A stretch of DNA of 64,000 nt, from contig NW_013546969.1 in the NCBI RefSeq assembly GCF_000711695.1, positions 1 to 64,000 of the forward strand. The letters are read 5' to 3'. Below the pieces are notes generated by a model. It saw only the letters and a program-made list of their open reading frames with translations. It did not search any database and was not told where the DNA came from. The number at the start of each line of letters is the position of its first letter. Positions within the stretch are counted from its first letter, which is position 1. Below are positions 41,501 to 51,083 of the stretch, in pieces. The stretch is from Tilletiaria anomala UBC 951 (lineage: Eukaryota; Basidiomycota; Exobasidiomycetes; Georgefischeriales; Tilletiariaceae). The translations under genes were made by a program, and so were the position numbers.

Positions 41501-42515
41501 GATATTCTGACGATCAACCCCAGTGTTAAGATCGTCCTGACCAGCTGGAGCGCTCCCGCGTGAATGAAGACAAACAACAAACTCAATGCTGGTAGCCTCA
41601 AGCATGGTATGCAAAATCTGTACGCCGCGTACCTCGCCCATGCCGTCGCCTCATACCAGAAGGCAGGTATCGTACCATGGGCGCTGACTGTGCAAAACGA
41701 GCCGGCGTTCCAGGGCTCGTACCCGAGCATGATCGTACAGCCGCAAGAAGAGAACCAAATCGCTGGCGCGCTGCGCCGCCTGCTGCCCGAAGGCGTCAAG
41801 CTGCTCGTACACGACCACATCTTTAACTATCCGCAGAGCGCCACTGCAGCCGTGCTTACGAGCCCAGCCAATGTCGACGGCGTCGCGTGGCACTGCTACG
41901 CCGGCAACCCAGAGCAGAGCCAGCAGACGCAGCAGGCCTTGGCGAAAGCCGGACAGGGCAACAAGGAGTTCCACCTGACTGAATGCAGTGCGACGGTTCC
42001 GAATTCTGGCATGTGGGAAGGGATGAAGTGGTGGTTGGCCAATCTAATGTTCGGGCTGCCGCAGTACGGGGTGCAGTAAGTGTTGTCTGCGCCCTCATTT
42101 CACGGTACAACTTGATCTTTGACCCGGGCCCGTATTCCTTGCCTTGCAACAGATCGATCGTTTCGTGGAACCTCGCCCTTGACCAGAAAAATGGCCCGCT
42201 CCTCAAGACGGCGCCGTGCAAGAATTGTCAGGGTTTGCTGACCATCAACGGGGCGCAGGTCAAGCGCAACTTTGTCTGGTTCTTCTCGCGCCACTTTGCG
42301 ACGGCGACATTCTGCAACGCGGTGCGCGTCGACTCGAAAGTGTCGCTACAGTCGGCCAAGTGTCTCTCAAGGCGCTAGCGTTCGCGGCGAATAGCAGCGT
42401 GCGCGTCCTGCTGCAGAATGACTGCCAGCCACAGAGTGTGACCATCGCTGTCGGTGAGATGGAGGGAGCATACTACGCCAACCCGGGCTTGAGCACACTC
42501 ATCTTTCCGGTCTGA
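38547..42515 (+). pseudogene. Broken modular secreted protein: signal peptide, Gly/Ser/Lys-rich region, GH30 domain
   Basis: An open frame from the ATG at 38547 starts with a signal peptide (MTTSLLKICQLLLLLSSYQA) and runs 265 codons to TGA at 39342-39344. Coding-like sequence then continues: Lys/Gly repeats to TAA near 39563, Ser/Gly-rich blocks to about 40165, and a clean frame 40450-41031. A GTAGGT donor there joins in phase, through acceptor GGGCAG, to a GH30 domain (TTEDMTAENGW, MDGAGVALTDAAAQ, acid/base LTVQNEPAF, nucleophile FHLTECSA, C-terminal SIVSWNLALDQKNGP). In the barrel, TGA at 41561-41563 stands exactly where GH30 has Trp in SxPAWMK. A GTAAGT intron near 42078 is intact, but a frame change near 42350 precedes the last strand. 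The first 265 codons could alternatively be a separate small secreted protein. Host gene, now probably inactive. Confidence 0.75.
39020..39335 (+). repeat. Three degenerate copies of an LA(T/S)(Y/H)G(L/V)xG peptide repeat
   Basis: Within the secreted protein the segments ALATHRLKGAAKAG (near 39026), VLATYGVYGQQNAG (near 39168) and VLASYGLKGQASKG (near 39288) recur about 40-46 residues apart. Each is preceded by an Ala/Gly/Ser-rich run. They are diverged at the DNA level, so this is an old internal duplication rather than a fresh tandem array. Confidence 0.7.
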
Positions 42516-42810
42516 CTGAAACGAAAGGCTCCTGACCGAATTTTTCGAGGCTTTTTGTCGCTTGCTTGTACATGTACACCGTCAACTTATTTTGTTTTCC
42601 TTTTTGTTGCATCGCATGGCATATAGCAATCAATATTTTGAACTCGTGATCTCGGCGAATGAAAGGATGTGCAATGCGTTTAGCGAAAGTGCGTACGGTG
42701 CCCGGATGAACACATTCTATATAAATAGTGCGCCTGCGGGACAAAAAGCCTGGCCACGCATCCAATCTCCTTTCTAGGCTGTGCAAGCGAGAAGGGACCG
42801 CTGTTTCCAC

Positions 42811-43752
42811 CTACCACCCTTGAGATATTTCCTCCAAGGCGCCCTGCAAATCCTCTGTTTTCGGAGCAGAACCACGAACGATGCGTTTGCTCGTTGACGT
42901 AATTTGTGCCTGGCGCAAAAGCTTCCTAGTCCCTTCCTCGGGGTTCATCGCCTGGACAGGCATTTCCTGTGAATCATTTTTGAATGAGGACAAAGGTTGT
43001 ACTCCGCCCATCGCTCCTTGCTGGGTCACTCGAGGCATTAGAGGGGCGAATGTAGCGCCATGCCCTCATTGCCATGTTCCTGGATGACAAGACCAACAGG
43101 GACGGAAGGGACATCCATATGGGAGCCATTCGGAGCAAGGGGGGTGAAGTCTGGGTTCTGCGGACCCTGGAGATCTGGTTGCTTGCCCGTGAGTGCTCCT
43201 TCGTCCTCGACTGCTCATGCGCACATAGCCTGAGCGACAAGGCTCCGCAGCTTCGACCGTAAGGAAGAGTCCTTTGGCGAAAGCCATGGCTTTCCCGGGT
43301 GAAACAATCACATAGCCAGGCTCTCAGAACGCAGACTTCCTCCTCACAGCGATTTCATGGGATTGCGCGAAAGTATCCTGGCGAATGATGGTGATGTCAA
43401 TCCTCCTGGCTAGGATAGTTGCGCCGTGTACTTCCTGAAACATTTGCATTCGCAACTTGCTTCATAGGCTCTAGGAGAGGCCACGATGCCGCTGTACGAG
43501 AGGGCTTTCGTGCTCAGAAACTGGGCGTTCGGAGGTAGATGCTGTCCAGCGAATGCCCGCTAGTCGTAGCGGAGAAGCTTGGCTACCATGCTTTTGGCAT
43601 ATACTGTCCATCTCTGTCTTTTTGGCTGCAACGTCGGCCGAGTAGCGCAACGCCCTATTGAAGAGCCTCAACTTACTTTGATTTGATGTACCCGGGAAAG
43701 AACCTCGAAACCCCCGTCCCAAACAGAAAGCGAAGCTTTGCATAGGTTGCAA
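42811..43752 (-). pseudogene. Unidentified coding relic
   Basis: The minus strand shows consecutive coding-like blocks in different frames: QSFAFCLGRGFRGSFPGTSN (start-like and basic), QEVHGATILARRIDITIIRQ, KPWLSPKDSSLRSKLRSLVA with a TGA soon after, VEDEGALTGKQPDLQGPQNP through VPVGLVIQEHGNEGMALHSP, and GVQPLSSFKNDSQEMPVQAM to a stop at 42811. Splice-like signals are weak. The basic start suggests a former mitochondrial protein, but I do not recognise the family. Confidence 0.3.
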
Positions 43753-43934
43753 CTACTACTAGTCTCGTCGGACGAAGCTAGGTCGTCTTTCTATATTGTG
43801 GATCGCCCTAATGAAGGCAATATCTGTTTGGCAAAGGGAGCAAGCTGCACAACACTGGCGCCTTCTGTGACAGCAGACCAAGCCACACACGGGAAACCGT
43901 TGAGATACAGAATACATTACCCCATCCATCGGCA

Positions 43935-45433
43935 CTACCCCACGTCATCGTTTTCAAAAGTGCCACGAACCCGCTTTCCCATCTGCGTCGCAAAGGAAGA
44001 CCAAGCCCATCGATCGTTGACAGTCGACTCGTACCACCAATTTACGCACAAGCACACGCCCTCTCCTTCCCGCTGAAGTACCGCATCCGACTCATCGTCT
44101 TCCTCCTGCGCCACATGGTGATACCACCCCGATGGAAGGTAGAGAGTCTGACCTTCGTGTACCTCCACTCTGATCGGCGGAAGGGACGCACGAGCGCGGA
44201 CGTAAATGGAATGTTTTGCGTTGCGTGGGTGCGAGACGGGCTGAGTCGGATCTATCTGGATCCACGGTGTCGGCGGGGAGTCTTCCTTAGCGAGTTCAAA
44301 CAAAGCCGAGCCGCGTACGTAGTCACAGGTGTCTTCTCCTTCCTTCCTCTCCAGCAGGCGCCAGCGATAGACATCATATACATCGTCGCCTTCAAAGAAG
44401 AAGTTCTCCCAAGGCGGGTAAAGTGTAAATGTCTTCTTGCCCCGGAAGCATGTGAAAAGGTTCTCGTAGTGATCACGATGCATCGAACTCTGCGAGCGCG
44501 ACGTGCCGATCCAGATGTTGGTGGCTTCAGGTGCAACGCCGAGCGCTTCAGTAGCCCATGGTATGTCGGTACGCGGAGGCGCACTATATGAAGATGAGGA
44601 AGCAGATGAGGAGGAAGGAGCCCATTGCAGGTCTCGAAGCAAAGGAGCGAAGTCGCCAGCCAAGTTTTCTTCTTTAGATGTCAAATTCGAGTCTTGCGAC
44701 TGGAGATAGGCCACCATGCCCTGTTTTCCTTCCTCATCGTTAGGGTGAAGAGCAAGGAAAAGCTCATCGAAAGTCCTGGCACATCGAGCGGCACGTCTCG
44801 TTTCTTCAGCCTGGCGCTCATCTTTCATGCTCTGCATTATACTCTTGATGCTCACATGGGCTCTTCATGTGGCAATGCGAAAACGACAGATGGATGCAGC
44901 TGTTCACCCGACTTTGTGTTCTCGAAGGTTGTGTCTGCGTCTGCGTTTGCAGCTTTGCTTATGCTATATCCCGCGGAAAGGTACACGATGTCATCTGCAC
45001 GCCCATTGGGCGTCAAGGCGACTTTGACCTTCCTACCACTCATGCGGCTGCACAGATGGCTGGTACGCTTCCACTCCTTGTAAGCGCGCGGGAAGTGACG
45101 CTGTGCGACTCCGTCGATAAGGGCAGGCAGGTGCTCGGCAACAATGCGAGAGAACTTCAAGGCGCTTGGAGGTTCGTGCAGATGGAAGGAGGAGTTGTGA
45201 CTGAATGAGGAGAATGAAGGTGATGATGATGACGGTGACGATGTAACAACGCTCGCGTCGACGATGCCGGCGAGCTCGCGCGCCTCGATCGCGAGCGCGA
45301 GGAATGTCTCATAGACGTCATCCTCACTGAGCGAAGGCATGGTCACCGCTCCAACGTGCCAACCAGTTTCGAATGCCGACCCTTTAGAGGCGGCACCACC
45401 CCCGAGGAGCTCGAGGCGATTTTCGTCAGTCAT
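43935..45433 (-). CDS. JMJD7: JmjC-domain hydroxylase, JMJD7-like
   Basis: Exons 45433-44856 and 44775-43935 give 472 residues across an 80-nt intron placed in the conserved segment HEEPM-TFDELFLALH. JMJD7-type enzymes are Fe(II)/2-oxoglutarate-dependent; the human protein hydroxylates lysine in the translation-factor GTPases DRG1/2. The HxD iron ligands are in SSMHRDHYENLF (near residue 291), the distal His is in YLPSGWYHHV (near 414), and the fold markers TNIWIGTSRS and GKKTFTLYPPWENFFFEG are present. QSQDSNLTSK matches the family's YLQxQNSNL. An alternative start at 45340 has the better context (ACCATGC) and would drop 31 residues. The domain carries an insertion rich in Ser (APSSSSASSSSYS). 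Divergent from the C2H2 factor. Confidence 0.92.
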
Positions 45434-45937
45434 GCATTGATTGTATGAATCGAAGGGATGCAAAAAACACGTCGCTGTGTCCCTAGTAACTAGTTCTGAT
45501 CATCGATCGGGTCACGTGATTGGCTTGGTTCTGCACAAACTAAACCTACGGATGCTAGCACAATCTATACCTTGAACAAAAGAAATGAGAGGGAAAAAAA
45601 GGTTGGAGAGAGAGCGCTCTGGCCGTGCCGTTGATGTCGGGCATCTTTCTTTTGAGCCTTTCACCATGTATGATGCTACAACCAATACTACCAAGAGAGC
45701 CCAACGCATCCTGCACGTCCATCGCGCAGCGCGTCCTTTTTCTTGCAGCACAGCTCCTGCCAAAGAGAGCAGCTGACGGAAGAGAGAGAGAAACTTGAAC
45801 AACGCGTCGACCGGTCGTCACAGACCAAAGGCGACGAGCTTGCATGGCGTGGCGGTAGCACCGGGGCGCCGCACTCTTGCGCCCCACGACAACACCCCAA
45901 GGACACAGGGACGCAGCTCCAGGGAAGGGTCACCACG
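45434..45937. promoter_or_regulatory. Bidirectional promoter with CACGTG and CCAAT motifs
   Basis: Shared by the JMJD7-like gene and the C2H2 factor. GTCACGTGAT at 45511-45520 matches the RTCACRTG site of Cbf1-type bHLH factors and directly overlaps ATTGG (an inverted CCAAT box, 45519-45523). These sites are about 80-90 bases upstream of the JMJD7 start. Whether they act on both genes is inference. Confidence 0.5.
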
Positions 45938-48890
45938 ATGGCGGATCAAGCCGAAGGCTCAGCGCCTTCTGCGGAGCAGGCGATCAGCATGCTAGCCAGT
46001 TTTGACCTGCCGGATGGGCTATTAGAGGATTGTGGTGAACCTCAACAAGAGCAAGATGCTGCTGCTGCTGCTGCTGCTGCCGACATGGATTGCATGGTCA
46101 TGGATGACGACGATAGCTGGCTGCACACTGCGATCGATGGTATGATGGAAGATGTGACCGCATCCATAGCCCAAGAGGTGGAGGGTGCAGGCGCGCCGCC
46201 GGCGGGCCCATCCGCTACTCAAGCATTGCCAGCATTCCCTTTCGCAGATACACAAGACCGGTCGCCACCAGCATACATCCCGCCGCCCATATCGATCCTT
46301 GATGGCGAAATTGAGGCAGAAGGGGCGCGATCTGTGCTGCCTTCTGGCCTTGATCAGGACAGTTCAGCGCACGCGTCGACTTCGGCCACCACACTCGATA
46401 TCCTTGCGCAAAGAGAACAGCAACAAGACAACTATCAAGGAGAGCAGGAAATGGAGGCAGACTTGAAGAAACAGGAAGTTGCCTCTGATGGAGTAGGAGC
46501 AGGAAATAATGAAGATGACGACGATCTGGATACATTAATGGATCGATTGAACGACCAAGCTGCTGCGTTGCTCCGCGATGCTGTCAAAGACATTGGTATG
46601 GAAGGGCAAGCCTCATCATTGGAGAATACGGGAGAAAATGTGCCAGATTCAAGTGAGTCCATCGCGACATCACTATCAATCATCTACTTTGTCATTCCTG
46701 ACGACGAAACCTTGCACAGTACCAAGAAATGCTCATGCGGAGTCAATACCTGTCCCTGCAACTCTCGAAGAAGCAGATGCGGCACATGCGTCCGATCCCG
46801 CAGCAGCTGCTGAAAGCATCAGCAATGGCGAAGATCATGGAGACGAGAGGGAGGACGGCGTGGAAGAGGAAGAAGAGGAGGACGTAGATGCAGCGATAGC
46901 GCGATTTGCTGAGCAGGCTGCCTCTGCCGCTTTCTCGTCCATTTCGGCATCGACAGAGGGGGCGACAAGCGGCTCAGCAGAGTCGATTCCCACGCCCACG
47001 GCGACATGGGCCCCTGCTGCGCTGGTCGGGCTCAGCAAAGTACAAAATCAGCAGCTCGAGGTACCGATGCAGCAGGAGGAAGAGGAGGAGCAACGGCAGC
47101 AGCAGGAGCACTGCGAGGAATTCCTAGGGGATGACATAGACCTAGAAGCTGACATCGAAGCATTGGCAGCGCAAGCTCTCGGCTTGGACGAGAATGGCAA
47201 TCCGCTGCCGGGCACTGACCTGCAGCAGGCTATTGCACACCAAGCCCTTGAAGATGCCGTCAAGCGGTTCACGTCGCAGCAGCACCAACAACACGCAGCG
47301 ATGCCTCGCAGCGGTAGGTCCACCACGGGTCCTGGGTCTGGAGCGAAGCCTGGCGCCACCAATTTGCCATACAAGCTGCCGCCAGCGCGCGCCAATGCGC
47401 GTTATTCACATCGCGCAATGAGCCACTTGGCTTACAGGACGCAAGGGCTTCGGATCCCTCCTAACCTCACGCTTCATCAGTATCAGCAGCACCTGCAACA
47501 ACTTTACCAACAGCAGCAACAGCAGCACGGGGCAGCTGGTTTCAGGCAGCCAATGTCTGCTGCGCGGCCTACGATGCCGCCACCTGCTCGCAAGCAGCCG
47601 GCGGCGGGGACGATGGGCAGCAACAGCAATAACAATCCAGGCGCGCCGAAACGCTGGAAATGCGACAAGTGCGACCGAGCATTCGCGCGCGCGTACAACC
47701 TGCATACGCACATGGCTACGCACGACCCGGATCCGACGCGTTCCAAGCCATTTCAATGCCCCTTTCCGGCGTGTCAGAAGGACGGTGGCCGGGCCTTCTC
47801 TCGTAAGCATGATCTGCAGCGGCACGTCGCCAGCGTACACGAGCAGGACGAGGAACCTGTCGTCATTCTCAACCCGGACGGCACAGCCGTGCCGGTCCCC
47901 ATCTCGATGCCGACGACAACAGCGGCTCCTGTACCGCTGCGAGCGTCTCCGCAGGCGCAGGCACAAGGGCAAACGCCGCCTTTGGCCTCTTCTTCGGCCT
48001 CAACAAGGACAGTGGCTTCACCGGCAGGCCTTCAAACGCAACAGGCAGTCCAAGGTGCTTCCGCTGCTCCGCCACAATCGCAAGTCGTAACGGAGAATCC
48101 ACTAGTCGCGCTTGGTCTCGGTGTGCCACAGAAGAAGTTCCGCTGCGATATGTGCGGGCGCAGCTTCGTGCGTCGCGATGCGCTGACCAAGCACCACTGC
48201 GATCGTGCTGGTCACGACAAGGAGAACATGCACAAGCTCACGCCAGCTGCTGCAGCTGCCAATACTGCGGCTTCGTGGGCCGCTGCGGCGGCAGCTCATG
48301 CTCACGCCCAGCGTGTGGGCGAGACGGCCCCGATCGCAGCGAGCCTGCTTGACTATGGAGCTGGTGCTGGTAGCGCGAGCCTGCCTTTAGCAGCCCCTGT
48401 GGCCTCCAGCGGAGATGGTGGAGATGAAGCTGGCCCTGGCGCTGGCGCCAGAGATGAGGATGATGAGTGGGAAAGAGAGGCGGAAAGAATGGCAGAGCAG
48501 GCCGCGGCTGCTGCCTTCAGCTCGTATGAGGCCAGTCTTGGTCTGTCTACTTCCTTTCCGGATCTAACTGGTGACAATGCCGACACAGCGAGGGATCAGG
48601 GGCCGACGGATGAGCAAGGAGAGCCTCCTCGTGCACCGGTCAATACAGCTTCGCTGTTCACAAACACACCTGCTTCCGATCCGACAGCGGCGACGACATC
48701 TGCCAAGTCCTCTTCCAAGAGGTCACCGAGTTCCGAGTCTACCGCGGACCGAGCAACGCCGAGGCCGGTTTCCACGTCCACACCTGTGCCTGCAAGACGC
48801 GAGAAGAGCAGCATGGTTGCGGCCGCTGAGAGACAGGAGCACGAGAGTCTCGCACTCGCTACGCCCCCGTGGTCGATCGCACAGACCTGA
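45938..48890 (+). CDS. C2H2 zinc-finger transcription factor (Crz1/Prz1-like finger pattern)
   Basis: Exons 45938-46652 and 46720-48890 give 961 residues (67-nt intron, CTGAC branch). The start has a good context (ACGATGG). Three fingers lie in the C-terminal half: WKCDKCDRAFARAYNLHTHM near 552-575, FQCPFPACQKDGGRAFSRKH and the following HVASVH near 582-612, and FRCDMCGRSFVRRDALTKHH near 711-738. The sequence of contacts (YNLxxH, RKHDLxRH, RRDALxxH) resembles the calcineurin-regulated Crz1/Prz1 family, but about 100 residues of Pro/Ala/Gln-rich linker split finger 2 from finger 3. The N-terminal half is acidic with Ala, Gln and Glu runs and two similar acidic Ala-rich helices (DAAIARFAEQAASAAFSS and EAERMAEQAAAAAFSSYEAS). 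Nuclear regulator; targets unknown. Confidence 0.85.
46058..46080 (+). repeat. (GCT)n trinucleotide run coding poly-Ala
   Basis: About seven GCT units in the N-terminal acidic region of the C2H2 factor. A likely site of length variation. Confidence 0.8.
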
Positions 48891-49687
48891 CAGAGACGGA
48901 CGGAAGAAGTCACATCAGGTCCCCCTTTTTCTTGATTCGCGATCATTGTAGCAACTACGGTCCTTTTGTATTGTACACACGCCCTTGCCTTTGTTGCCAC
49001 TACTATGCCTATTTTCAACGCATAAATCTACATGTGCTGCTGGTCCGCTGCGTTCGTGGGTATCATGCATCAGAATATTCTACCGCAGAAGCCGGGAGGG
49101 AAGGATGGCGAGCTGCGGACCGCGCGCGCCATGCAGATTCATGACAGACGGGGAAGCTGGCAGCGACTTTTCGACTATCAATCGAGGCACTAGGTCAGCT
49201 CGAGAAGCAGCCGGCAGGCTGCGGGGAACGTCCGCGGCTGTCGATGACGACAGCGATAGGTGAGGGAGCACTGTCAGCGCCTCCTTAGGCCTCTGCGCGC
49301 ATTGTGCGAAGCACACGCACCGGTCCACGACGTAGAGCTTGAGTGCGTAAGGCTGAGGCGCGGCTTCGACAGCAGCAGCGGCGTCGTGAGATGCGTACCG
49401 GTGCGCTCGCTCGCCTGCGTCACACTGAATGTTTCGCATAGTGGATTCACTACACCGCCCTTTCGTAGTTGCACTGCTGAGCACTGTAGTGTCCTCGCTA
49501 CTCAAGCTTGCAAGCTACATTAACTCGGAATTACTTGTCTATTTATCACTCTATGTGATGCTTCAAAGAAGCGCACAATGATGCTATAGAACAGAATGTA
49601 GGCTACACTAAGACAAGATTGTCTCTGCTGATCAGCGCGTCAAGCTTGTAACCTGTGAGGTCCGCGGTATCCATGCCAGCGGCAAGT
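48891..49687. other. Convergent 3' spacer (about 800 bp)
   Basis: Between the stops of the C2H2 factor and COQ10. AT-richer near 48900-49080 and 49500-49620, as expected for 3' ends. Short frames only. Confidence 0.45.
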
Positions 49688-50671
49688 CTAGTGCGGAGCC
49701 GATTGGCGCACTCGGAGGCCATACACCTCCGCTGCACGTTTTTCGAAAGCGTGCATAACCATTTGGCTGGTTTTTTCGAATACTTGCCCTGCGACGAGCG
49801 CGTACATGGGGTTGCTGAAGGCATAGTCTAGCTGGAAGTGGATGCGTGTTTGGTCGCGCCCCGACGTGGCGGCGGGCGCAGGGGAAAAGGACCAGGTCGT
49901 AGAGAGCTGCGTAAAGATTAGGTTTGAGTCTGGAAGCGCCGATGCCTGCAGGTAAATCGAGACGAGGAATGAGTGACAAGACACTAAGGAGAACGCAGGC
50001 AAATGCGATGATGCATCGCTCACCATCACAGTCCTGTCCTGGTGCAACTCCACCCTGCTGCGATATTTTTCCTGAAAGCTGCCAAAGCCAATACCGAGGT
50101 CTGCCAGCACGACTTGATGGTCATTTTCAACTACTACACTCGGATCTGGCCCAACGACTTGCGAGTGCGTGCAATATGGTAAAAATAGATGGTACGAGTC
50201 GACGTTGGCGACGATTGCGTAGAGCTCTTGTGGGGTGTAGCTGCGTTCGAGAAGGAACAGGCTTTGAGTCAGCGAGCGGAGCGTCAGTTCGAGACCATGA
50301 ATATCGACTACTCACGGCATATCCCGACTTTGCTTGAACGTTTGTACATTCCGTGGCGTGCCATCGCGACCTGATCCAACGGGATTCAATGTGCTCGCCA
50401 GTTTGGATAAGTCCGGCAAAGTGAAGTAACGCTTCTGTTGCTGCCTTTGGAGCCACACATCCCTATTTCCATTTCTTGAGCGGCTTGCATCTGCTATGCT
50501 TCTGGGCGGTACGGCGACGACGTCGTCGGTTCGCTGCCCCCATGAGGGGAAGCTGCAAGAGGTGTGCAGCAGGCAGCGCCTACAAATGGCTGGGGCACGG
50601 CTTGGGGCCTGTGCTGATGCTAAGGCTTGGGCGCCGCGGCGAGACAGCGGTCGGGATGCTATATTCAGCAT
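49688..50671 (-). CDS. COQ10: Coenzyme Q-binding protein COQ10 (START fold), mitochondrial
   Basis: Exons 50671-50316, 50240-50024 and 49945-49688 give 276 residues. COQ10 is a lipid-binding START-fold protein of the inner membrane that delivers or chaperones ubiquinone for respiration. The Arg/Ser/Ala-rich N-terminus suits a mitochondrial presequence. KQSRDMPYTPQELYAIVANV, SYHLFLPYCTHSQVV, VVLADLGIGFGSFQEKYRSR, FTQLSTTWSFSP and FQLDYAFSNPMYALVAGQVF are the family blocks in order. The second intron (78 nt, GTGAGC to CTGCAG) is a multiple of three and has no stop, so intron retention would add 26 residues before ASALPDSN. Divergent from the PH-domain gene. Confidence 0.95.
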
Positions 50672-51083
50672 GTCGATCTTTCACCGTTTATGTATTTCTG
50701 GCGGTCTGCTCTTCGCGTCAAGACTCAAGCTCTGGAGAATCTAGGGCCTTTGAGCAGGTGACCATCGTCAAGAAGACTCATGCCGAATAACGTGAGCTTC
50801 GGCAGTGAGTCAAAAGTCACGTCACGTGACCCTGATGTAGTCACGTGCAGCGATGTGCCGTGTGAACCAGGGATGCGCGCAAGGAACAACGCAAGCTTTG
50901 CAGGCGGGAAAGGCACCCACAACGCCATTTCATGGATTGTCGCTCAACGTCCGCAGACGAGGTACAAAGCTGGCTTTCTCCCTGTGCAGGCACATAGCTG
51001 CTCTGGACGATGATAAGATCGAACGGCACACTGTTATCTCAAAATATTGACAACGTTCATGGGAGCACCAGTCTTCCAGAGAA
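50672..51083. promoter_or_regulatory. Bidirectional promoter with two CACGTG sites
   Basis: The 412 bases between the COQ10 and PH-protein starts hold CACGTG at 50823-50828 (in GTCACGTCACGTGACC) and again at 50842-50847 (in AGTCACGTGCAG). The pair, 19 bases apart, matches bHLH (Cbf1/Pho4-type) sites. Role inferred from the motif only. Confidence 0.5.
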
